Assembly: GCF_010093595.1 (NCBI RefSeq)
Contig: NW_022985455.1
Coordinates: 619,053 to 683,052 of the forward strand
Length of the DNA: 64,000 nt
Reading direction: 5' to 3'
Origin: Mytilinidion resinicola
Taxonomy: Eukaryota > Ascomycota > Dothideomycetes > Mytilinidiales > Mytilinidiaceae
The notes under the pieces were generated by a model. The model had not been told where the DNA came from. It ran no database searches and was given only the letters and a program-made list of their open reading frames with translations. Of the stretch, positions 55,682-64,000 are shown in pieces. How positions within the stretch are numbered: the stretch's first letter is position 1; every line of letters begins with the position of its first letter. Both the position numbers and the translations under genes were made by a program.

Positions 55682-57097
55682 TCATGCTTTCACCACCTCT
55701 TCCTCTCCCTTCTGAGGCGCGACCCCTGCCGCCTCCATCAGTTTTGCAAACTCCCCCCTCCACGACTTCACAAAGTCCTCATTACTAAAGTCCAACACCT
55801 CCTTCCCCTCACTCACCAACTTCATATTAGTCGCCCCCGCCGCTGCCGTCGACGCGAAGTCCCCATCATCCAATTGCACCTTAATGGCGCCACTAATCCT
55901 CCCCTCTAGCAAATCCTTTCCAAACGTCAACGGTTCATGACAGGTCGGCCGCCCCAACCCAATCCCATCCACGCCCGTGTCGAGCGCCTTCACCATCGCG
56001 CCCGTCGTCCTGAAACCGCCGGTGAGATACGCCTTCGTCTTGGTCAGCGGCTTGCAGATCTGCTCGGCGAAGTCGACGAAGAAGCCCTCGCGGATGCGGG
56101 TGCTTTCGCGCTTATGCCTGAACGTATCCAGGATGCTTTCGTAGGTCCCGCCGCTCAGCTCGACGTAATCGAACTCTGCTTTCTCGAGTTCAGTGACGAG
56201 GAGGGTTGCTTCGTCGGGCGTGAAGCCGTGGTCCTGGAACTCGACGCTGTTGATCTTGACACCGAGGATGAAGCTGGACGAGACGCGTTTCTTGATCGCG
56301 GCGGCGATTTCGAGCAGGAAGCGCATGCGATTCGCCAGAGATCCGCCGTACTTGTCGGTGCGCCTGTTGGTTGTAAGAGAGAGGAACTGGGCGATGAGGT
56401 AGCCGTGTGCGCCATGTAGCTCTATGCCGTCGAAGCCGGCTTTATCGAGGAACTCAGCGGCGTGGCCGAAGGCGGAGGCGATTTCTGCGAGCTCGGATTC
56501 TGTGGCTGGGCGGGGTTTGGCGAAGACACGACCCAATTTCTTGTCTAGGTGATGTTAGCTTGGTGAGATTACTCTGGCATGCTCCGTATCCAGGCAAACG
56601 TGATGATTGTATATTAAGGGTTTGAAAGGGAATGAAAACCTACTTGCTATAGCTACATCGCTTGCGCTAATGGGATGCGGATTGACTTTCGCCTCCACTT
56701 GGCGTCCCGGGTGGCTCACTTGTGCCACTATCAAACTTCCGTGTTTCTTCGCACCCGTAGCTATCGCCTTGAACTTCTCAAACCTCTCCCCTTCAAACTC
56801 GGCATCTTGCGGAATAATCGCGTTTTTCGGCCCCTCGAGCTGATCGTCAAATAGCATTACGTTGCCAGTTAATATCTGCCCGAACCCGCCCTCTCCCCAA
56901 GCCTCGTAGAGCTTGACCAACTCGTTCGAGGGAATGCCATGGGTGCTGTGGTTCTCCGGGGTGTAGGAAGACATAGATTCGGACATGGCGGCTTTGAGGA
57001 GCCGATTGGGCGCCGTGCGGCCAGAGAAGGAATACTTCAGGGGCTGCGCCAGAGGGGCGGCTGAGGTTGGGGTTGACGTGAAGCGAATAGGAGCCAT
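55682..57097 (-). CDS. NADH:flavin oxidoreductase, Old Yellow Enzyme-like
   Basis: Exon 1 is 57097-56644 and exon 2 is 56544-55682, with a 99-nt intron, giving 438 residues. The fold is a flavin-binding TIM barrel. Visible landmarks are KYSFSGRTAPNRLLKAAMSE at the N-terminus, QVSHPGRQ in the middle, FDGIELHGAHGYLIAQFLS with the HXXH substrate-binding pair, NRRTDKYGGSLANRMRF, and the FMN phosphate-binding YLTGGFRT and GVDGIGLGRP near the end. Such enzymes reduce activated C=C bonds (enones, xenobiotics) with NAD(P)H. This subgroup resembles the bacterial/fungal NADH oxidase type more than yeast Oye1. The physiological substrate is unknown. Phases and length agree with the family. Confidence 0.93.
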
Positions 57098-58429
57098 GAT
57101 GAAGTATTGTGGTAGAGTGTTGAGGTTGATAGACAGTGAAGCGTTTGAGAAAGAAACTGAGCTCGGAGAGGATGAGCTCGGACAGAAAATGCTGCTTGAT
57201 GTTGTTACTTGGGGGTACGAAGGTATAGATATAGTAGTGCTCTCTAGCTATGTATCCTGCTGTATTAATAATGCAAATGCCAAATCATCGACTGCCCCTC
57301 ATTGACTGCCCCTAGCAGAAGCTCCGCCCTTTTTCCGCCGTCAATGATTCATACGAGGCCACAACGTCCGCGGTATTTGGTGCGTATGCTGTTCTCTACG
57401 CTGGTTGGTGAACAAGTTGCTGAAGAAGTGAGATAGAGTACTGATCTGCCGAGGCGTCGTGAGATAAAGTGGTGACGCTAAGTAGGCGGAACGAGGAATA
57501 ACTGGGGATTCACGGGTAGAAAAACCGCCGGCTATGCACAGAGGCTACACTGCAAGCATTCCGACACATGGAATTGTCCCGAGTCCCGGCGATCATACCA
57601 CCAGATGCAGGATTAGGCCAAGTAGCTTTACGCGTCGATGACACGAAGTCATGCTGCTCCAGGAACTAGGGTCTTGTGAAAAGGGCGGTGCAGGGCTTTC
57701 TGGTGGAGTCACACTGTGATTGTAGTCTATAGTCGAGATAGGCATACAGGTTGAAGACGCGAAGCCAGATGCTTTTCGAGATATGAGCGTTGGGGCAGGG
57801 GTTAGCCGGCGTCGGTGGAACTCCGCAGTGAAGCTTGCGGAGATCTCTGACAAATGGCCAATGGACGTATTAGAAAGTTCGGTGGTGCTGGAAAAGTTTT
57901 CGGGCCTGTGGTGGCACTTCGGGCCGACCTACTCCTCCGAAAACAGCGAGAGATGCCTCAATTTTATACCTACCACACTGGAGGCACCTCGCGTTCAACA
58001 CCGTTTGAAGTGGTAAACTTAGTTGTGGAATGAATTAGAGGTAGAGTAATATATACCGTTTAGTTCCTTTATAACGTTCACATAGACGGACCCATTACAC
58101 CAAACTATTCGCGCGAGTATAATCTCACGTATTTCCCTTGTGGTATCAAGTTCAAGTTCTGTTGCTTCCATATTATGCAAATATACTAATTGACAGACAA
58201 GCAGTGTCATCGATTTGATCTCAACTCTCCCCTCGTAAGCATTACAATTTGTAACAACTACCAACTCTCTGCCTTCATCCAACTCATGCCAGAAGTCAAA
58301 AGACACTTCCCCACTCCCATCCCATGCCATCCCATGCCATCCCATGCCATCCCATCCCATACACTTCTCTCTCAGCTGCCGCCCACCCAAACGACTCTCC
58401 TGAAATCTCGTACTTCGAGCCACAGTGCC
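57098..58429. other. Gene-free spacer
   Basis: No gene is supported. Frames of 60-130 codons here lack motifs. The 10-bp tandem repeat listed separately is near the 3' end of the symporter gene. Confidence 0.5.
58316..58360. repeat. Tandem 10-bp repeat (cccatgccat)
   Basis: Three perfect 10-bp units at 58321-58350 are flanked by partial units. A short microsatellite of no evident function, about 70 bp past the stop codon of the symporter gene. Confidence 0.9.
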
Positions 58430-60827
58430 CTAGAAGAACTTCCCATCCGTCTTCGTATCCGCCCGATGCTCAGTGACTGCCTCCTGCTCGCTGTCCGTAG
58501 CAGCATCAGTAGGATGAAACTGTGGCACCGGCCGATCTAAAGCATCGAACCTATGTCCCTTAACCTTGGCTATGATATACAACGTCAAGAGACGGAGTCC
58601 GCAAGCGCCGAAACCCCAGAGAAGACCGCCTATGGGAGCGGCCATGAAGGCACCAAACGCGCTCCAGTCGTTCCCATAGAGGCCGCCTTCGAGGAGGAGC
58701 AGGTTCCCAGCCAACTGAGCATCGCCCTTGTAGAAGACCAGGCCGAAGAAAAACACGGTCATGATGCCACCGAGGCCGCCGACGACGACGTCAAAGCCGC
58801 GCCACCAATAGAACCAGTCGGAGAGCCCGAGGATGAGAACGGGGACGAGCGCGGCGCTGACGAGGTCGCTGATCAAGTAGATCTGCAAGATGTCCGGGCT
58901 CTTCAACGCAACCACGACAACAGGCACGATGATCACTACGACACAAGCGCGAATGAACCACAGGTTGAGCCGGTTGCGGAAGATGTCGTTGGAGCCTGTG
59001 CTCACCATGGCGCTCTGGAAGGAGTCGAAGGCGGCGGTGGACAGGGAGACGACCATGACAAGGACGACGCCGACGACCCAGGCCGGGAGCTGGCCGAGCA
59101 GGAGGAAGAGCGAGAGGTACCCAGAGTCTGAAGAGCCAAGGGGCCAGGCACCAGACCAGGCGGCGAGGAGGCCCGCACTGCCAACGAAGGTAAGGATGAT
59201 GGTCACAGCTACCGTAGCTATAATAACACCAATCCAAAGATCTTTGTCGGTCTTGGAGGCAAAGGTGCGAAGCCAGAAGCCCTGTGTGAACGTTAGAAGA
59301 GAAAAGGGAGGCAGTGCGAGTGGAGAGGAAAGACTAACAGATACGAAGAAGTCGTTCGTGAGCACTGCAACTGGGAGGATGTAGACGAGCTGCCAACCCA
59401 GGAGGCTGGAATTTAAGAACCCGGATTCTTTGATCAGGCTGCGGTCGATGTTGGTAGTAGCTCCGACTGATATGACGCCTAGAATGATGAGCCCAACGAC
59501 CATGGCGCCTTGGATATTGTCGGTTATGAAAGACACGCGGAAACCGCCAATGGCTGGAGGGGTCAGTAAAGAGGGTGAAAGGGGGTAGTGAGTGGTTCTT
59601 ACAAGTGTATATGGTTGTAACCGCGGCTTCGACGATGATAGCTGGCAGTCCGTCCAGTCCTGTCAAGACGTTGACGATTTGCTGCATAGCGGAGAGTTCG
59701 GACACCATGTAGAGGAATAGGGTAATGAGGCTAGATTCTATTATGAGCATTGGAGATTCTTGCATTCAAGTTCTGTCACTTACGTGCAAAGACTAAGAAA
59801 CAAGGCTGTCACCGTCCCGTATCGTTGTCTCGTCCATTCCGTAAGCACAAAGCCCTCGGGGCATTTCCGTCGGAGGACAGGGCCCAGCCAACCAAAGACC
59901 AAAAGCGGGAGTGAGGACGAAAGTGAATAGACCACCAAGCCCTGCACTCCGCAAATAGTCGCGATCTCAGGGTAGGAAAAGAGAATTCCAGAGCCGAGAG
60001 CTGTGATAGTAAAATGCCTAAGTCAGCTTCCACAATGGTATGAGGGGAGTGGGGGTGTTGAGTATGGAAAAGAGCGGCAGCACGTTCCTCACGCAAGTAT
60101 TATCTTGATCGAGTTCTTACGGTACTTCTCAGCTTCATCTTAGCAAGACCAGATGCGCTCTCTCCAATGCGGTAGAGAGAGCATCCGGGGCCAAGCTTTG
60201 AGTCCGCGCCCGCAGTGTAAGCCGCGCAGATCTGCTCTGCAGGTAGTTCACATAGCCCCACCTTTAGCATAAAGCCGAAGATGAGGTCGCAAATGCTCTC
60301 TCTGTAGAGCAGGTGTCCGCGAGAGATCTCAAATACGAACCTGGTATCACATCTCCCAGTCTCCAAGTCTAATGTACACCCATTGTGTACTTGTGATTGT
60401 GCGTGTCGTGCGTCGTGTAATGTACGGATGCTGCCGCTGCTCCTTTCCAGTGCTCAGGATGTTACACCCATGCACTCACCCGATGCGATAAAGTTCAGAG
60501 CAAGCGGGATGCCTGAAATATGTTAGCAGGTATTCTCTAGGTGCTGATAGATTGTTGAGGCTCGCAAGAGAAGCGGCTGGGGATGTCGCTCTCTTGACTA
60601 GAAGCCTGCGATTGCGCCTAACCCTTCTGCGTCCCATTGCTGGACAAGTATTCGCCCTTTGACTGATGGCGGAGCTTAAATGCGATATAGACACCCGTAA
60701 TCCTACAATTGAGCGCGTTAGCTGGCTATAGGAGTGGTGCAGTGTCTGTCAACTAGGATACTGACAAGAATGCGCCGTAAGTTAGGTAGATGATAGCGTT
60801 AGACGCCTGTGTCGATGGGACACCCAT
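58430..60827 (-). CDS. Sodium:solute symporter family (urea-transporter-like)
   Basis: Seven exons: 60827-60766, 60702-60623, 60512-60480, 60000-59784, 59730-59603, 59553-59339 and 59281-58430; 528 residues, phases consistent. Exon 3 is only 33 nt. The chain reads MGVPSTQASNAIIYLTYG, then IPLALNFIASALGSGILFSY, KCPEGFVLTEWTRQRYG, LFLYMVSELSAMQQIVNVLTG, VSFITDNIQGAMVV and GFWLRTFASKTDKDLWIG, all signatures of a fungal SSS group annotated as urea/DUR3-like permeases. About twelve to fourteen membrane segments are present. The tail is hydrophilic and acidic. The substrate is inferred only; this subgroup differs from yeast Dur3 in sequence. Some acceptors (59730) were chosen over a nearer AG because they keep the frame. 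Confidence 0.88.
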
Positions 60828-61790
60828 TGCGCAAGCTTTGGAGGAGGACTCGGGGTAGAATGAAAGGACTCCTTCGCTGTCCCGTTGGCCGAGATTTCGA
60901 GAGCAACTGGAGCAGGTGGGGGGTGGGACAGATTATGTAGTTCACGCGATGGATTTTGCTTTTTTGTCCCCACTTTTAGTCATAAATGGCTAGAGACAAG
61001 CTTTCCCGCGAGCCAGGCCGCGGGTTCGTGCATGGCCCTTATATTCACCTATAGTAAATACCACTTTGGAAGCTAAATACCAATGTAGGGAGTAGCCCCA
61101 TGGCTACAAAGCCGTTCCATCAAGAGGCGTCTCAGCTTTTACTGCATAGAACGTGACATCTCGCCCAGGTTTTGTAAACCTCGTGGGGGCACCCCTGGCA
61201 GTGGCATAGGAGTGTGCATAGACTAATAGCCCGGTCGTAATTTACATTGCCTCGTACATAGCAGCTAGCAGCAAGTGTTTTTGGAAGCCAAGCACCACTG
61301 TCAGGAGCAACCCCATTGCTAGAGAGCCATTCAGTTAAGAGCCAACTTAAATCTCGCTCTATGAACTTTGACATCGCGCCTAGGTGCTGTAACCCTCGTG
61401 GGGGCACCCTTAGCAGTGGCAGACGAGCGTGCACAGACTTGCGGCTTGGTAGTAATTTGAGTGAGCTGATATAGTAGCTAGCAGTAAAGCGTTGTCTGGA
61501 CTGCTGATTTTGTTAGACCATCGTGAATCAGACACCTACTTCTGGATAGCTGGGACTTTTTGAAGTACCTTGAAGGAACCCTCACATCATGCTTGGGGCG
61601 ATGAGGGAGATGTCATTTCCATTGATCATTAAATCATACTCGCTTTTCCATTCCTTTGGGCCCTTGGCCACTGGATTGAAGTTCTCCCGGGATATACCCC
61701 CGAAGTCATCTCCCTAACTCGCTCAACCCAATATGAACTCCCATTAGCTAGCCCATAAACTCCGCCCTATGAACCGGACCTGCCTGAATC
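60828..61790. other. Spacer with the diverged duplication
   Basis: About 960 bp between two minus-strand genes. Apart from the duplication at 61065-61491 I see no gene. The rest includes the promoter of the symporter gene. Confidence 0.5.
61065..61491. repeat. Diverged tandem duplication, two ~213-bp copies
   Basis: Copies at about 61065-61278 and 61280-61491 share tttggaagc at the start, a cctcgtgggggcacccctggcag / cctcgtgggggcacccttagcag-type block, and end with gctagcag. They differ by many substitutions and small indels. No coding signal. The arrangement resembles the older duplication at 9.2-9.7 kb, but the sequences differ. Confidence 0.8.
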
Positions 61791-62669
61791 TCAGACGCCG
61801 TTTGAAAGTTGGCGGACCTCCCACTTCTGCTCGGCTCCCTGCCAGTCGACGGTGCTTCCTCCGGTGATCTTAACCACAAGAACACGCACTCCTTCCGCCT
61901 TGATGTAGGCCTCCTTGCCACCATCGGGGGACGCGGCGTGGGCGTCTTCTGAAGCAAGCCCGTTGGCGGCCTGCTCGGCGGCGAAGGTGTTGTTCTCAAT
62001 GTGGCGCTTCTTGTACCATTTCTCCTGCTCGGAGCCGGCAGGGACGAGGGACGCGGTGCCGTTGATTGTGACACAGATCTTGGAAAGCGAAGCGCTGTTG
62101 ATTCCGAGGAGGAGGGCGGTCAGCGCGGACGGTTCTGGAGAATTCTCACGTCCTATTGACATTAGTGATGTTTACAAGAGGGCGGTGGTAAGGAAAAGAA
62201 TGGAAATGCTGGTATTAGTGGGGGGGGGGGAGCTGATACGAACAGTCCAGCACTAAAAAACCGGAAAGTCGACGAAAGCTTGCTGAAAAAGTTGAGAACA
62301 AAGTTGAGGATGGGAGTAGTAGTACCGTAGCTAAGCGGACGCGGGCTGACCCAGTCGTGGGCGGATAGTGCAACGTGTGGGTTCTTCTGTAAGTTGTGGA
62401 TCTTGCGCGACTGAGGGGGGGACGTCATGGCGATGATGGGGCCGGCGTCGAAGGGGGAGTTGGCGATGTAGGTATAGTTCATGAGACTAATGTGCGGCAC
62501 ATTCTCGTTGCTCGTGGCGAGGTTGACCTAGGAGTCATGGATCAACTAGGGCATTCGGGGGCAAGGACGGACGGGACACACTTACGAACCGGGTCTTCAG
62601 CAGGCAGGTCTCGACTTCTTCCGGCAGCTTCGTGGAGATGGTGGGGTTGTTTCGCTGAGCCTGAGCCAT
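61791..62669 (-). CDS. Pyridoxamine-phosphate-oxidase-like FMN-binding protein
   Basis: Exons 62669-62586, 62527-62326 and 62152-61791 give 215 residues with matching phases. The N-terminus MAQAQRNNPTISTKLPEEVE leads to FVNLATSNENVPHISLMNYTYI, a split-barrel FMN-binding start. KIHNLQKNPHVALSAHDWVSPRP and a C-terminal KITGGSTVDWQG segment follow. The family includes yeast YLR456W/YPR172W-like proteins. The fold binds flavin or related cofactors, but no catalytic activity can be assigned. Two introns carry normal donors (GTAAGT, GTACTA) and acceptors (CCTAG, AATAG). An Ala/Glu/Gly insertion lies near residue 160-180. Confidence 0.88.
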
Positions 62670-63101
62670 CGTGCGTGTATTGCGAGCCTGTGTGGTAGGT
62701 CTTGGGTGGTGGAAGTGTATGAAAGGACTTCAGAGTGGTCACTGAAGCCGTGGAGGAGAGTGGTGGATGGATCGACGTGCAGTGCAGGAGGAATGAAGCT
62801 GGAGTTGTACGTGATGATGGTGTGGCGGCGAGCTTCTCATGGTCAGGGCAGCGGCCCCGCAAAAAGTGGCGGTTGTCAGGCTGGGGGCTGTCAGTGCTTT
62901 GCGCCCGCGTTAAAGATTTGTACCTTCGTCGTCAGCTTCACAAGGCAGCGACCACCATATATACTGCACTGCACTACTTCAGAGGACTAGCAATTGAGTG
63001 CTCCATGATAGCCTGGATCAGTTCTACAAAGTCGAGAATTGTCCGACTCGTATACAGCTGCGGCAAGCTGAACACAACATCACCTCACCTCAACCGTCAC
63101 C

Positions 63102-64000
63102 ATGGACATGCCAGTCAATGTACCGGTGGACGATCCAAATGCAGATACGGAATGGAACGACATCCTGCGGAAGCATGGTGTTATACCAGAGAAGCCACCG
63201 TCGCCCACTCCAATGATACAAGAAGCGCTGGAGCAGGCTCGCCAGTTGGCACACGAGAATAGGCTAGAGGGCAAGGACTTGGACGAGCTAGCAGCACTCG
63301 AAGACGAAGAGGACGAGGATTTCCTGGAGGAATACAGGTGAGTACCCAGCTACAACATAGGGTTCGAAAAGTCCAAGTGAGACGATGCTCATGCTGCGCA
63401 GGAAAAAGCGATTAGCAGAACTCTCCACCATCGACACTGCCTCCGTATACAACCAAGTCTACCACGTACAGAAGCCCGATTACGCCAAAGACGTCACCGA
63501 AGCCTCCAATGCAGCCTACGTGTTCGTCCTCCTCACATCCTCACAAGGAACCAATACCGAGTCGCGCGTCTTGATCGAAATATGGCGCGACCTGGCGCGC
63601 AGATTCGGTGACATCAAGTTCTGCCAGATTCGCGCCGATTTGTGCGTAGAAGGATACCCTGACAAAAACACGCCAACAGTGTTGGTCTACAAGGATGGAG
63701 ATATCAAACGGCAGCTTGTGACGCTGCGGGAGCTTCAGGGTCCACGTACAAAGGCACGAGGTATGTTAGGCTGTTTGCTTGCGAAACATTATTCCAGTTG
63801 TGGTATTCCCGGGTATATTGCGCATTCTTTTGGTCCAAAGTCGCTCCTGTACAAGCTTTATTCCCCATGATCAGTGGACGGGAACACGGATACTCCCACC
63901 CGTAGCCTTCTAGTCGGAACCTCGTAACACTCGCGATGCTGACAACCCATGAACTGCAGATGTCGAAAAAGTCCTTGTCGAAGTTGGCGCAGTAAGTCAC
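63102..64000 (+). CDS. Phosducin-like protein (PLP2 type), 3' end outside window
   Basis: Exons 63102-63337, 63402-63760 and 63960 onward; phases agree and the gene runs off the window end. The N-terminus is helical and acidic (TEWNDILRKHGVIPEKP, a hallmark of this family, and EDEEDEDFLEEYR), followed after a 64-nt intron by KKRLAELSTIDTAS and a thioredoxin-like domain with YVFVLLTSSQGTNTESRVL, KFCQIRADLCVEGYPDKNTPT and VLVYKDGDIKRQLV. PLP2-type proteins are cofactors of the CCT/TRiC chaperonin for folding of actin, tubulin and other substrates. The start at 63102 has a good context (ACCATGG). Confidence 0.92.

Overview
The window is nuclear DNA of a filamentous ascomycete (Pezizomycotina, possibly Dothideomycetes). 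Genes carry short introns of about 40-200 nt with GTRNGY donors, CTRAY branch points and YAG acceptors. The gene families are typically fungal: an AA9 polysaccharide monooxygenase, an F-BAR/RhoGAP protein, a HET domain, a Zn2Cys6 cluster and a NO VEIN/sacsin-like protein. The species cannot be fixed from sequence alone.

Region 1 (1-9.7 kb) is accessory and decaying. It holds a 438-bp MITE, a GATA zinc finger with a one-base frameshift, a two-exon hypothetical gene, a NO VEIN/sacsin-like gene that lacks its ATPase end and has an in-frame TAA, a HET-domain fragment, an AT-rich patch, a 12-bp minisatellite and a diverged direct duplication.

Region 2 (9.97-21.2 kb) is a compact conserved housekeeping block. 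It contains a 2-Cys peroxiredoxin, coatomer gamma (13 exons), an F-BAR/RhoGAP protein, a selenoprotein-K-like membrane protein (Cys form) and a SPOUT1-type RNA methyltransferase. Two divergent promoters lie between them. Gene models were checked by splice phase and total length.

Region 3 (21.2-40.9 kb) is gene-poor. It has about 9.7 kb with no recognisable gene, then 30.9-36.3 kb with tandem duplications of 330-390 bp and a striking run of minus-strand GTAAGT motifs. That run suggests an undescribed many-exon, module-duplicated gene. A Zn2Cys6 regulator pseudogene follows (38.6-40.7 kb).

Region 4 (41.3-64 kb) is mostly genic and rich in nutrition and transport functions: a TMEM205-like membrane protein, a secreted AA9 LPMO, an amino-acid permease, mitochondrial lipoyl synthase, an MFS transporter, an Old-Yellow-Enzyme-like oxidoreductase, a sodium:solute (urea-type) symporter, a PNPOx-like flavoprotein and a phosducin-like protein cut by the window end. 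Spacers of 0.5-3.5 kb contain only simple repeats and one more diverged direct duplication (61.07-61.49 kb). No rRNA, tRNA or CRISPR array was identified.
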